This document shows, in pieces, positions 10,266 to 23,076 of a stretch of DNA of 64,000 bases (positions within the stretch are counted from its first letter, which is position 1; every line of letters starts with the position of its first letter). The position numbers were made by a program, and so were the translations under genes. The notes under the pieces were generated by a model that searched no databases, was not told where the DNA came from, and worked only from the letters and a program-made list of their open reading frames with translations. The stretch is from Laguncularia racemosa (Eukaryota; Streptophyta; Magnoliopsida; Myrtales; Combretaceae): assembly GCA_037954665.1 (NCBI GenBank), contig JBBMOL010000252.1, positions 248,001-312,000 of the forward strand, read 5' to 3'.

Positions 10266-11940
10266 TGTTACCATCGCTAATAAAGTTTAATCAAATTTGA
10301 TCGTTGAAAACGTTTGAAAAACACAACGTACCTAATTGACTAGTGTGATGAGATATATGTAGTAATAATACTGGTGAGTATTCACTAGGTTGATCTCTCG
10401 ATTAAAAAAGGGTTAATTATAGACTAAGTTTAGCTTACAACTATAATTTAGGCAAATCAAATAATAGGAGATATTGGAAATGATAAACTAAATTAATAAA
10501 ACTTATAAAGCCTATGATACCAGTGCACAAAAGTGTGGAATTGTGATGAATTATCCTTTGAAATTGTTAAAAAATCATGCTAGATTGAGTATTAAATATG
10601 GTATTCAAGTGGGTTTTAGTGGAATTAACTTGAACTTATCTCCTTGATCAGGTAAATGAAATTCGTTGTATAGTGAAAACCTTAGTTGTGAAGCATTTTC
10701 CTGTACGATTAGTTAAATACTTAACTATTGTCACTAGCTAAGTACTCTAGTTGTAAATATGGATTAAGTGCTTGGTCGACCTCATAATCTATATTTATAA
10801 TCGCATTAAGTGAATGAATTCAAGTAATTTCAACAAAACCCGTTGGTTGCACAATTTTATCAAGAACACCTTAGTTGCATCTAATGGAGTTCAAATCCTT
10901 GGTTGGGCATTTGAAGCTTCCTAAGCTTGCCAAACTCAATGGTCATTCAATTTAACACACATTTAAGAACAACTACACTAAAATCTTAATTCAATGCACA
11001 AGTTCATGCTCAATCTACACTACTCATGTAAGCAATTCCATCAAAACATCACAAACCCACAATAAAATGTTTAGCTACTCATAGTTAAGAAAAGAACATA
11101 GCAAGAACACAGACAAATGTTCAAAACATCACAAACCCATAATAAAATGTTTAGCTACTCATAGTTATGAAATTAAAGAAAGGTTTAGAATGAACTAAGT
11201 TTAGATTGCGCCTAAAACCTAAGTTTAAATCTTCAAATCTCACGAATTTAAGACTTGTAATGAATTCCTAAGGCTCTAAATTACAAAGAAACACTAAAAA
11301 TTGCTAAAGATATGCTAAACTACCCCAGAATATATTGAACCTTAAGTTTCTATGAAGAAAGAAAGAGAAAATTGTGAAAAAAAAAAAATAGCATCTCCCC
11401 TTTTATTATTGTGAATAGCTGTTTTTATATCAGAGGGCTATTGACCAAGTGGCATAGTGAGTTGCCATTTGGACGGTAAGCATGTGGTGCTCCTTATGTA
11501 TTAGTGTTTTAGATGCAAACTATTGTGGCTAGGGTTTAGGGGTGGCAATTGCACAGTGGCTCAGATAGTAAGTTATTATCTTAGAGCTGTCATTGTTCAC
11601 GTTCAACAATGGCTGGATGGCTTCTTTTTCATGTCACCGGTTGGACAGTATAAAGCATACTTGCCAGCCTGTATGTCCTATTTCAACATTTTCTTCTTTT
11701 GATCTCCTTTGATCCAATAGTGGGGCCTACTCTCTTTGTGCACATGCATAAAGTATTGAAAATCAATAGTTTTTACATAAAAATAAAATCTCTTTCATCA
11801 TTTATGTAATCTTATGCTCAATTGATCCACTTTATACATAATTTACATTTTTCTCATAAAATTAATCAAAATTAGTTTAATCATGTACAAGCATAACTTT
11901 TAAGTTGGAAAAAGAAGAAGTGTACTTTTGAGTGTTATCA
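10266..11940 (-). repeat. 3' LTR of old minus-strand Athila-like element
   Basis: Homologous with gaps to 17659-18486 in the same orientation. On the - strand it starts TGATAACACT directly after a polypurine tract (11941-11962), so it is the 3' LTR. A TATA-like GATATAAAAACAG lies on the - strand near 11427. A 48-base segment is repeated at 11041-11088 and 11121-11168. The boundary at 10266 is set by where similarity to the other copy fades and is approximate. Confidence 0.65.
11041..11168. repeat. 48-bp direct repeat inside LTR
   Basis: Two 48-base copies beginning TCAAAACATCACAAACCCA, 80 bases apart and nearly identical. This is a local duplication within the old LTR. Confidence 0.8.
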
Positions 11941-11962
11941 CCTACTCCCAACTTAAGAGCCT
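11941..11962 (-). other. Polypurine tract, minus strand
   Basis: On the - strand this reads CTCTTAAGTTGGGAGTAGG next to the LTR, preceded by GGATAAGCAAGG. That is the same arrangement as GGACAAGCAAGAG...GTGTGGGGGA in the young element at 5056-5088. It fixes the - orientation. Confidence 0.65.
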
Positions 11963-13511
11963 TGCTTATCCTTTAGCAAGTTTAAAATAATTCATGATTC
12001 TAAAATTTAAGAGGATAAGCTATGTTTCCTTTGCAATTTCTAATCTACAACTCGCGAAAGCAAATCATTCTATAGGAAGGTTTGAAATTTGCATTCATCC
12101 TTTCATGAAAATACTAATAGAGTGATATTTCCTTTATTTCCTTATTGCAATCAATTTAATGTACAATAGTCAGTAATAATGCAATTAGTTCTCTAATCAA
12201 TGTTTAGAGAATTTAAAAGTTTTATTTAAGCCAACTTTAGAAAACTTGAGATTGAGTTAAACATCCTAAATCAAAGAAGAGTTACAAGGACTTAAGAAGT
12301 TGATTCATGCGTATACCATTCTTTTCAAGTCTTTAAGTATGCCCATGTAAAGTGAAAAAAAGAAAAACTTAGCTCATGGCCATACTTTGTTTCCTTAATT
12401 TTTTCATTTTTTTTTTACTTTTTGCCTGTTTATTACTTTAATTGCACTCATGCATCCTGAACTTTTATTCAAGGGAGCTTTTTATTCCTCTCATTTTTTT
12501 ATAGTGTGGTAGCTAGGGGCTTATGTACCCATCCAAGAATAGTTCATTCAAGGAAATGTACCTCATACTTATTGGGCACCTCGAGTTTCTACTTATATTC
12601 TATTTTTAATTTGTTTTTTTTTTGTTTTTGTTTCTGGTTAGGATTAGCCTCACCTTTACAATTTTTCATTCTTTTGGGTCATGAAAACTTTCAATTCTAA
12701 ATGAACTTTGCTAAAATCCACTAAACATCACCAAACTTTACAAACATTCCAAGAGTTAGCATGCATAAGAACCTATCTTACAAAGATACTTATATCTAAT
12801 CTCTAACTCCAATGTTGCCTCAATCTCAATTTTTGAAACCAAGCCTAAATAAAACAAAACTAAACAAAGCTTGGATTTTGTAACTTAATTACAAGGAACT
12901 GAAGGATATTCATATGTCATTACTAAGGGAATCTTCTTTAAGCACTTTGAATATTACATCACTTTAATTCATTTGAATGGATGCAAATTCTATAGGATAT
13001 GATATACTATACACAATTGTAAAGTTGCAAATATAAAGAATAGTGGAATCAACTTAATGATTGAAAAAGATTTACAGGTGCTACTAAGCCCTTAAAGAAT
13101 GCTTCATTTATGAAAATATAAGGAAATATTAATGCAAAAATTTCAGCACATGTATCTTAATTATCAAATTCAACTCAGGTTAAGTACACTATACTATAAA
13201 GCTTCAAGTTCTATTCTCTCCACCCCTAACTTTAGATCTCCACATATGATTGATGCATTTCAAAGTTCAAAATGAATAAATGAGGTGAAAGGTTTAGAAC
13301 TTTAATCTCCTGTGGTTCTTTGTACTAAATTGTCTTCAAATTCTTTAAGCATTTCTCTTTGCTTGAAAGCATCTTCTTTTGAATTCCACCTAGCTTCCTT
13401 ATTTATTTACGTCCCTTGCAAAGTAAAAAGAAAAGAAAATAAACCAACGACCACTCTTAACACTGAAGGAAAGTATATATATGTATAAAAACTAAACATA
13501 AAAGTAAAATA
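11963..13511 (-). other. Noncoding 3' region of the old minus-strand element
   Basis: A/T-rich with no supported coding frame. By position it corresponds to the noncoding tail between gag-protease and polypurine tract in the 1-6715 element. Confidence 0.45.
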
Positions 13512-13545
13512 GGTTGGGTTGCCTCTCGTCAATCACTTGTTTTTA
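13512..13545 (-). other. Conserved post-protease motif (eroded hairpin)
   Basis: On the - strand it reads AAGTGATTGACGAGAGGCAACCCAAC, aligning with the hairpin motif at 3725-3750. Here the 5' arm has decayed while GAGGCAACCCA is kept. Confidence 0.55.
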
Positions 13546-13889
13546 AGCCTTTCAACTTGATTTTCATCATTTATCTTATTGTGGGTTATACTCCTCAGCT
13601 TTCACATCTCTCTCTCTTACATCTATCCGAAATTTATCGATTCATCTCTTCCCACTGTCATCTCATTTATCTTTAGACCCTTCTTTAAATTCATCAGCTG
13701 TGATTAATGTTCCTTTCTCCTTTACCTCTATTGCATTGCCTCTACCTTCATATGCTTCCTCTAGATTTTCATAGTCTCTCCTTTTTTATCCTTTTTTTTT
13801 TAATTGTTCTTCGCTTGTAACCTTATCTTCTCTTTCTTACATCTAATGATTTATTCTCTCCTTTACACATCTACAAGAGCTCTTGTTGT

Positions 13890-15830
13890 GGCCAAGAACA
13901 ATCACCCGATAATTATGAGTTGTCTTCCATCATCCTGTCTAGCACTATGAAATCTATTAAGAAGGTGAAAGTATCCAACTCTCATAGCAATATCTTGAAG
14001 TACTCCTAGAGGTGTTTTGGTAGATTTATCTATAAAGTGTATAATGAACTTGACTACTTGTAATTCACCCTCTAAATTCATCATCCTCATGACCTTGCTA
14101 GACATTAAGTTGTTCGATGTACCTAAGTTCAAGAAGACTCTAGGATATTATTTCTCTAAGATGGTGCATTCTAATGTAAATCATCTAATGTCTTTTAACC
14201 TTAGGGGTATGAATAAACACTATTTAATTTCCTACTTTGTTTTAAGCTCTTCTACCTCTTCTCCTTATTCTTCTTCCATAAACTTAAATAAATCATGCTT
14301 CTCATTTGCATTGTTTTCAACTTCCAACCTATTCTCTTCTTGCTCTTCATGCATATTTTCATCTTCATTTGAATCCTCATCCTCACTAGGGTCTTCATCC
14401 TTCTACTAAATCCTTTCTACTTCTACATCTCTATTAAACTCATCATTAGTGGCTGAGTTTCCATTTACTTCCATCTTCTCTAGGAGCTTCTTCCTTAACC
14501 TCTTCTTCTACCACATCATTTTCCATCTCCTGCATGAGCTCCTCATCCATCATTCCAAACTTAGTCTCTAACTCTTCAACACTTAATGGGTCATACTTAA
14601 AGTCAAATTTGTTAGCTTTACTAAATTCCTTCTCAACTACACTGGCCTCCTTCCCCTTTCCATTAGATGAATAGGCTTAATCCTTGGGGTTACGTTTAGT
14701 ATTACTTGGTAGTACTCTTGGCGATCTCTTAAAAAAATTCTCACTAGGCTACCCCATCATTCTTTCTAAGTTTTGGATTGTGGACTTCTAACTGGATTTC
14801 CTCATGTCACACTTCTTAATAATTTTTTTCATCAGATCTCTTACACTTTCCTCTTTACTTAGGTGTTGGTGGTGGTAATTGGTGCATCTCAAGTTGTCCT
14901 TGTGGACCATTAAAACTTCTATTGAAATTCGTACCTTAATTTCCACCTCATAACAAATTTGGATGGTCCCTCTAGTTAGGGTTTGTATGTATTCGAGTAG
15001 GGGTCATGGTTCCTTTGTCCTTGGTTAAAGTTTTCAACAGCATTCACATTTTTCATCATACTTTCACTTGAGAAAGTAAACCGGTTTTGTACTTGACACA
15101 TGGTACCGTTGTGTCCTCATCCACACCGATTGCAGCTTTTAATTAGCTGATTATTCATGTCATGTCCCACTCCTTATGATGGCTTCCCAAGTTGTGTAAG
15201 TTGAGTAGTAAATGATGCCACTTGCTTTCTCAACCATTCTACTTCATCATTATTTGACATTAGCTACCCTTCTCGTATTGGCCCTCTTGGTTTGCCATCC
15301 ATGGGCATGTTTATACATCTACTCTAATAATATATAAGCCTCTTTTATACTTTTGTTCTTTAAAGTTCCACTAGAGATTGCATCTATCACCATCCATAAC
15401 TAATAACCAAGGGAGTTCACCTGACTCCACAGTGGTAGACTATGGTGGGGACATTTTCTTAATAATTCCTTGAATCATTCCCATGCATCAAATGAGGATT
15501 CCCCATCTATTTGCCTAAAAGTCATGATCTCATTTCTCAACTTAATAGTCTTGCTAAGAGGAAGGAAACAAGATAAGAATCTATGAGCCAATTGATCCTA
15601 ATTGTTGATTGAGTTTAGTGGTTGTGCACTTGACCAACTTCTTCCTTTGTCCCTTAGTGAAAAAGGGAACAAGTGTAACCTAATTGCATCTTTAGATGTC
15701 CCATTTGTTTTCAAGGTCAAACAAAAAGTTTTGTAAATGGTCATGGGGGTCCTTAAAAGATATATGATCAAATTGATTGAGTTGCACCATTTGCATTAAG
15801 GCTGGTTTTAGTTCAAAGTTTTTCGCTCGG
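13890..15830 (-). pseudogene. gag: Degenerate Athila-like gag-protease relic, minus strand
   Basis: Read right to left. The capsid (Retrotrans_gag) region is at about 15720-15340, with HLFPFSLRDKGRSW, KLRNEIMTF and ELLRKCPHH. A zinc-knuckle remnant (CNRCG...GHNGTMC) lies near 15140-15090, and a PYSNTY-type motif near 15000-14960. The protease relic is near 14140-13900, with NLGTSNNLM in place of DLGASINLM and a degraded IIIG in place of the ILGRPF motif. Many stops and frameshifts occur. The order matches gag-protease in the 1-6715 element. It lies between the two LTR copies at 10266 and 17659 and most likely belongs to that element. No RT or integrase was recognised. Confidence 0.75.
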
Positions 15831-16503
15831 ATTGTTGGCTAGGTGATAGGTGGTGCAACTCCATTAGTGTTGGGAACATAATACTCCCACAACAAGCGAT
15901 GTTGTTTATTCCCTCCATTAGCATTACCATTACCCCCCTTTATATTATTTCATTGAATCCCTTGATAATCATTCCCATTGTTAGCATATTCTCCACCATT
16001 TGCATGATTTGGATTATCTCCAATGTTGTCCATTTCCACTTCTTATAATGCCTGTCTTCTTTCTCTTAACCTCCCATGATAATATCTACCAATTTTCAAA
16101 TCCAATTACTTTACAATGTCTTTCACACGCCTCCTGTGCATGCATTTTCCACCTAAATATCCTCCTTCCAATTCCAATTGAACCTCCAAACTATAACCTA
16201 CAAGAATTTCATAATTATATATGTAATAAACAACTATCTAGCACAATCCTAGCACAACTTAGTGTTGACTAGGGACAATTTAGCTCAAATGCCACAAATC
16301 ACAATCACAAACAACTAATTACTTTAACAAACTAGAAAACAAATTGATGTACTTAAAACCAAGGTCTAAGTACACAAAACTAATTTGAAAGACACTTAGA
16401 CAATGTCAATCATCCTAGTCACTTAATGGCATCAATTTTCAATGAATGTAACCAATTCTTCAATTAGGATGTGATCAATATTGAAATGAACCAAGTATGT
16501 GTA
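15831..16503. other. Junction region, no gene
   Basis: Holds the decayed start of the - strand gag region and, toward 16300-16503, sequence that should be the leader of the element primed from 16504-16515. The exact join between the two is not visible. No coding region is supported. Confidence 0.35.
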
Positions 16504-16515
16504 GCTCTGATACCA
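16504..16515 (-). other. Primer-binding site, tRNA-iMet type, minus strand
   Basis: On the - strand TGGTATCAGAGC, complementary to the 3' end of initiator tRNA-Met, five bases from the LTR at 16521. The same arrangement occurs at 48105-48116. Confidence 0.75.
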
Positions 16516-16520
16516 AATTA

Positions 16521-17493
16521 TGATGTGCCTAAAACCAAGATTAAGCACATGCAAATGAACCAATTTACAACCCCTAAATGACAAGATAAAAAATCGGTTC
16601 AATAGACAACAAATTACGTGATCCTTTATGATGTAAGATGAGTCGAATGTTATAGTTTTCAAGGGAACAATATTATAAAGATGAAATCCTCAATTGCAAC
16701 ACTAAATACACTTGAAATCCCACGTGATTAACATACAAAATCAACAAAAACCACTTCTGAGATCCCCTTTCCCAACAATGTAAACCACTGTTCAAATGAA
16801 GCAAATATTGATGGTAAATAACAAGTGTTAAAAACCAATCAATTAAGCAATAATAATTTGATTACAAATGCAATCAAATCTGACCAAGAAAACTTCAATC
16901 CAACCCTAGATATGACTCACTAGAGATGAAAAGAAACACAACAATAAAAAAATTGATATAACTCACAATTTCTCCTTGTTGCACTCGCCACAATTCCAAT
17001 TCTTGGGATTGAAATTGATAAGAGGAATTGAACTAAAAAAGAACCTTAATTCTCTCACGTAAAAGTGTATGTCTATTTTGAAAAATTCTCCCCTATAAAC
17101 CCTACTTAAGCAAGTATTTATACTTGCTCCCTTTAGGGTTAAAAAGTTCACAAAATTACAACTATGCCACTTTTAGGGTGGTAGGTCCTAAAACACAATT
17201 ACGAGTAAATGAAAGTGTCCTAAAAAGATTACAACATAAATAGTCCAAGTAAATAATAATTAAAAATAAAAATAGTCTTCATCATGCTAGCTCTTCTATA
17301 GGATTCGTTGGCCTAGTTTATCGCCAGTTTAGGTCGGTCCATGGATAACCCACAAGTTGAGTTTTAGTGAGTTTGTCCATTGTCCTGTAAAGCATGATAA
17401 GTTTGCCTGTTGAAATATACAATACATGAATAAGAGAAAAAAAGGTTAGTAAACAAATAATTTCGGGGTCGATGTGCTCAAAATCGACTCTCA
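16521..17493 (-). repeat. LTR stub (family L), minus strand
   Basis: Begins TGATGTGCCT next to the iMet primer site and shares structure with 48124-48904: the same ends, a GCAAGTATAAATACTTGC element on the - strand (TATA box in a palindrome, near 17115), and CCCACAAGTTGA downstream. The far end (CTCA at 17493) is estimated from the second copy. Only this LTR with primer site is present, so it is a truncated 5' end inside the older - strand Athila-like element. Confidence 0.6.
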
Positions 17494-17658
17494 TCGCCAA
17501 GATTTGAAATCCTTTGGCTCTTGCCCTAAAGATAAGTCTTGATGGATTTTGATTCCTATCACAAAATCAATGGTCTAATCTCAAAGTTTTTAGCTAACTT
17601 GACATTAGCTAGAAATTCCTTCCTTCTTGGATAATGGCATAAAAACATATGTTTGAAG

Positions 17659-18486
17659 TGCCGGTAAAATTTAATTAAAATTAATTGTTGAAAACCTTGG
17701 AAAAGCATAGTATACCTAATTAACTAGTGTTCTCGAGTGTATGCAGTAATTAAATAATAGGAGAGATTGGAAATGATAAGTTAAATTAATAAAACTCAAA
17801 AGCCTATAATACCAATGCATAAAAGTATGGAATTGTGATGTCTTATCTTCTGGAATTGTCGGTAAATCATATAATCTACTAATTCCTAAGTTCTATGAAG
17901 AAAGTGAGAGAAAGTTATGTAAAAAACAGTATCTCCCTTTATGTTGTAAATAGTAGCTTTTTATAATGGAGGGCTATTAGCTAGATAGTATAGTAAGTTG
18001 TCATTCAGATGGAAGACATGTGGTGGCTCCTCGTGTGCTAAGGTTTTAGACACGAACTGTTGTGGCTAGGTTTTAGGGGGTAGTCGTTGAATGGTGGCTT
18101 AGATGATGGCTCGAATAGTAAGTTACCACCTTAGAGTCATCATTATTCATGTTTAATAGTGACTAGATGGCTCCTTTGTCATGTCACTGGTCAAATGGAA
18201 TGAAGCATGCTAGCTAACTAACATGCCTATTCTAACATTTTCTTCTTCTGATCTCCTATGATTTGATGGTGTGGTAGCTCCTTGTGCACTTGCACAAAGT
18301 ATCTAAAATCATTAGTTTTCACATAAAAATATAATCTTTTTCATCATTTATGCAATTTTAAGCTTAGTTGCTCCACTTTGTGCATAATTTACACTTTTTC
18401 TCCCAAAATTGATCAAAAATAGTTTAAAATGATGCACAAGCATGACTTTCAAGTTAGGAAAAATTGTGTAATTTTAAGTGTTATTA
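17659..18486 (-). repeat. Second LTR of the old minus-strand Athila-like element (internally deleted)
   Basis: Matches both ends of 10266-11940 but lacks about 0.85 kb in the middle (deletion near 17865). A - strand TATA-like TTATAAAAAG lies near 17957. Its outer end reads TTATTA instead of TTATCA. As the 5' LTR of a - strand element it should be followed by a primer site below 17659, but none is recognisable. Confidence 0.55.
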
Positions 18487-20100
18487 GATGGTTTGGTTTT
18501 ACTAGTTTTATTATTGCATAAATAATGCAATGTTATTGCTGGGTTTGAATGCTTTTTGAAGGGATAACACTTGACACCATTACTAGGGATCATTAACACT
18601 ACTTTCAATTTTTAGGACTACATATAAACTGTATATTTTATTTTATTACTTCTTAGATTAGATTTAGGCTTAGATTTTAATTGCTTGTATCTTTTTATGT
18701 TTTATTAGTTTTTTTGTTGACATTATTTGTTACTCTTACATGAAGAGAGAGAAAGATAAACAAATTTGGGCTAAGAAATTTTGTACTAGTTGATTGAATT
18801 ATTAGTGATTGTTGTTCTCTCGATAAAGTACAATGGATAGGATTATGCTAATAATTATCAGAGTAATAATGAGAAACTACGCCTACGAGTTTTTTTTAGA
18901 GAATGATAATGGCCGTGGGGAGGACATATGAAATATGAGTACCTATCTTGTATTTTCAACTCCTTATCCATAATCCCTAAATGCTCACCACTAAAGCATT
19001 AAGAATAGCCTGACACATTTGATTCCTATAGTATCATCGAACTAGTACATACCTTAGCCATTTTATCATACCACCCTAGGATTCTTCTAGTAAGACCCTG
19101 AGGGAAAACCATTTTGGAATTGACTCTTGAACATAGAGATTAGTATGAGGACCAATTAGCAAAGAGCTTTCACTAAGAACTCAAATCTAAAATTTAACTC
19201 ATTGGAGGACATATTCACTCATCTATTACTATCTCAAGAGCTAATACCAAAACCAACCATACATTTAGAAACACTCGAATGATTTTAGTAAGGGTGAACT
19301 AGTAACTAGAAAAGCAATAAGTGTAGGATAATATTGCAGAACTAGACCACCTAAAAACAAAAGTAGAATTAAGTGAGAGGAAAGAGGAATAGGAGGAGGA
19401 CATAGTTGTCAAGCTCAATTCCTAGGCTATAGAGTTTCTCGTGGAGCAATTGTGGACTATGATGATTTTTTTTAACCCTAGATATTAAAATTGGAGAGAT
19501 TGAAATGAAAGTGGAATTTAGTAACTTAAATCCCTCTTTAATTATTGATAAAGTGGCTAATATAGGAGAAGATGAATTTAAGTTGGAGTACCTAGAGCCC
19601 TAAGGGTACATGACTAAGTTTGAGTTGCACTAATTAGAAGTACTTCTCGTTGTGAAGAACCTATATTGTGCAAGTTATATAGAGCTTATCTAAAACTAGA
19701 TAACTATACCTTGAGAAACACCAACCCCATCCTAGTTAGAGTTTTGCGAATTGGAAACATTTTTTGTGGAACCTTGATGGATAGGTTAGGATAGTTAAGC
19801 TATTGACTTCTAGCAAAGTGCTTGCTGAGAGGTAACCTACTATATAAATTAAGCTTGTTGCTTTTATTTATACATGTTTATTTGTGGGTCCATTCATTTT
19901 TATTACAAAATAAATGAAAAAAAGGTGATTGAAATTGATGAAAGACTCCTGATTAGGGGGAAAAGAGAGGAAAAAGTTTAGGGGATAAATTGATGTAACA
20001 TGCATTTACTTTGAGTTAGATACTCAATGGGACGAAAGAGAAAGTATATACATTTTAGCTAAATATACAAAGTATAAATGTTTTTTTCTTTTCTCTTCTT
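18487..20100 (+). mobile_element. Eroded Athila-like relic, plus strand
   Basis: Three landmarks in the expected order. First, a primer-site relic at 18572-18589 reads TGACACCATTACTAGGGA and differs from the tRNA-Asp site only by transitions. Second, a post-protease motif at 19814-19840 (AAAGTGCTTGCTGAGAGGTAACC). Third, a purine-rich AAGTTTAGGGGATAAATTG stretch near 19975-19993, like the internal G-rich tract of the young element. The coding part between is too decayed to translate. It is possibly a short non-autonomous copy. Confidence is limited because each landmark is degenerate. Confidence 0.45.
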
Positions 20101-21952
20101 TTTTCTTTTTTGGTTAGTTGATGTTAAACTTAACTTTAAAATTGAAAATTTTTGTTGCAATAATGTGGTAGAACTTGGTTTTATTTAGATTAGAAATTGA
20201 ACTCTAGTTTTTTTTTTTTGTGTTTTTAGCACATCTTTATTTGGTTGAGTAAATTATGCATAAAAGTTGCTACAACTTGAATGGAATGATGAGTTAAATG
20301 CAAATTGATGGTTAAGTCATATGTCATGAGCTTTGAGTAGGTTTTGCACGATTCAAATTGGTTTTTCATGTGCTAATATGCTTGGTATAGGAGTTATAGT
20401 CCTCAGTGCTATTTCTTGACCTATGTCTTTGCTTAGGGATATAACACATTTGCAAGACATTCAAATGAAATCACCCCAGAGCTAAAATATTGGATTCCAT
20501 TCCACTTCCTCTTGAGTGTTGGTTTAAGGCACTTAAAAGAAAGTGGCCTTAGGGTGCCAGTGAACCACTAATATAGCTTGAACCTATTTCCTATAAATAT
20601 TCCATGTTTTAAACCCTAGCAATTGTATATATAATTAGTTGTTTCATAAACTAGATTTGGTATCCTTCAAGCTTAATGGTTGTAGCTAGTGCTAGATTAG
20701 TAATTTTACTTGCGATCTTCATTTGTTCCTCCTAGATTAACTTAGGATTGATTATATCATTATTCTTTATCTTAGTTTTCTTACACTTAAGCTATTTTCA
20801 TCATAAGTAATGAATAGTTCATGTCTTTTCAATTATTTCTTTTTTTTTTCCTTACTTTAAGTACAATAAACTAAAATGGTAGTGGATTCATAATGTAGTT
20901 TCTAGCTCAAATTCAAATGGGTTCATAGATTTGTTAGTGAGTTTTTCTTAAACATTGAGTTTTTACTCAAACTTAGTTGACTTGACATTTTCTAAATTTG
21001 GTAAAAGTCAATAATCATCATTGGTTACACTATTTAACAAGTGTTTATAGACTAGAAACCCTAGATTTAATATGGAAATTGAATAAAAAAGTGTAATAGG
21101 AAACTAAATCACTCAAAAATAGACTTTTCTATTTTATACCTACTTTGGTACATAACGAAAATGTGTGAACTGGACATCAAAATTGAACCCAAATGGCAAA
21201 GCTATTCACTCTTACTTAAATTAGACTTAAATATGTTTTTATTAACATATTATGAGTTTCATAACTTTTTATAAGCAAAAAGTTATGAGCTTTTGAAGTT
21301 GATCTTCTTTAATAGTTTTTTACTCTTTCTTATACGTTTTGACAACTTTAACCCCTTTGGAACCTAATTGATATTGTTTTTGAGTGTCTTTTGATGTTCG
21401 ACTTTTGATTTCAAACGCTACTTCTGAATCTTGTGATTATACTACTTCTGATGATTAAATGTTCCATAACTTATAATCCTAACTTGTCCATTTTTTTTTT
21501 TTGGTGGTAGGAGTTCTTTTTTTATGCTGGATTTACCTCCCTATCAACTATCAATAGTTCAGTTCATCAACTTTATAAATAATTCCCACACCACAACTAC
21601 ATCATGTTTACATCTCCTCTCCTAGATGTACCAAGCATAATCACCTATGGTTTTTTCATATTAATGACTTGTTTATTTGTAAGTAAGGTAGCTCTGTGTT
21701 AACTACAAGCCATATCTTCTTGATTGATTATTCAACCCATAATAGGTAACAAATATTTAATCTATGACCCACCTATTGAATTGGTTATGGCCTTGGCATT
21801 AACTGTAAGGAGTATGCAATAAGTATTTAGTTAGGGACTAAATAACAATTAAGTCCATTGACTAAAACTATAAACATAATGAATTAAGAAAATTAGAACT
21901 AGTATTGACTTGCAACTTGTTTTGCTAGTACTTGATTTCTTAGCTAAGGCCC
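20101..21952. other. Gene-free A/T-rich DNA
   Basis: No coding region or domain recognised on either strand. It may include the 3' part of the relic to its left. CTATAAATATT near 20590 followed by AAACCCTAG resembles an LTR promoter, but no partner copy was found. Confidence 0.35.
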
Positions 21953-22046
21953 TTATAGGTTAGTGATATGAGCGTTGGCCTCCTAATCGGATGTACTAGA
22001 TTTAAATGCCACTTTCCCTATTGTAATCATCAGAAAGAAAAAAAAA
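21953..22046 (+). mobile_element. Putative tRNA-derived SINE, plus strand
   Basis: A tRNA-like head (GTTAGTGATATGAGCGTTGG as box A, then AGATTTAAATGCC as an eroded box B) is followed by a short body and AGAAAGAAAAAAAAA. The head aligns with the opposite-strand copy at 22990-23076 over about 75 bases, including the shared CCCNATTGTAAT body. About 95 bases long. Confidence 0.5.
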
Positions 22047-22916
22047 TCTCTTAATTTTTCTCTAAAAATTTTCTAAAATTTATAACTTAAGAGAAATATA
22101 TAATTATTTTTAATTGAGTTTTAAGTCATTCTTAAGTCTTAGGTTGTATTAAATAGGTTAAAGGTTGAAGATGGGCATAAGAAATCGAGTCAAAGGGAAG
22201 GTACTGCTACTACATAGAATGAAGTTTAGCCCAAATCGAGAAAGAGATCATTAAATGAGATAAGGGTTATTTGAATACTAGAGTGAAGGTTAAATGGTGA
22301 GGATTGATGGTGAAACGAACCATTAGTTATTTGAATGTTGGTCTACGCCAATCTAACAAACATGTCTTGATTTGTCTTGGTTCTAATTTGTTTTCTACTT
22401 TTCATTACATATGGTTCATCGAAATTGTTGTCTAATGTCTTAATTATGGTCCTTTAAGTCTATTCTACAAATTTGAAGACATGCACAAATTTGGATTTAA
22501 GCATTATATATCTTATTTAAGATGTGGTTATTAAGATGTAACTAATGGTTCTCAATCTTTATCTTAAAAATCTATTTTAATTGAAATTGTTCCTAAATGT
22601 TAAACTACATTAAGAATACTAGTTTTAGGTTTAAAATTAACAATTTCTCTTCTTTTTGTTAAAATTGCCTTGTTTACATTTAAAGTACAGTTTTTCTTAA
22701 AAAGTTTGATGGAGAAATTCATTTTAGAAGTTGATCTAATCATGAAGCATTGGTTAGATCTAAAATTTTAGCTATATGTTTTAGGGAAAATTCCTAAATT
22801 GAGTTTGAATAATATCATTTTTAGATTCAAGTAATGGCAATTGAAATTGTGAAAACAAAATGAATAAAGATTTAATATTCTATCTTTGAAATTCTACAAG
22901 ACGTTAAGGCTATGTT

Positions 22917-22935
22917 TCTCTCTCTCTCTCTCTCT
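22917..22935. repeat. (CT)n microsatellite
   Basis: Uninterrupted TC dinucleotide run. Confidence 0.95.
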
Positions 22936-22989
22936 TCAATAGGTTGTCTCTTATTTTGTCACAGAGGATTTGAGGTTATATATATATTG

Positions 22990-23076
22990 GTCAATTATAA
23001 TTACAATTGGGAGAGGAGGTAGTCAAACCTAGTTTATCTCATTAAGAGACCAATGTTCATACCACTCGGTTATAAG
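22990..23076 (-). mobile_element. Putative tRNA-derived SINE, minus strand
   Basis: On the - strand: CCGAGTGGTATGAACATTGG (box A region), then CTAGGTTTGACTACC (box B, close to GGTTCGANTCC), then CCCAATTGTAAT. It shares most positions with 21953-22046. The tail side runs into TA-rich and CT-rich sequence rather than poly(A). Confidence 0.5.

Noticed and set aside
16000..16272. 90-codon + strand frame
   Set aside because: It lies antisense to decayed gag sequence and leader of the - strand elements and has no recognisable motif.
21953..22012. Functional tRNA gene
   Set aside because: Boxes A and B are degenerate, no acceptor stem closes, and a body with an A-rich tail follows; a SINE head fits better.
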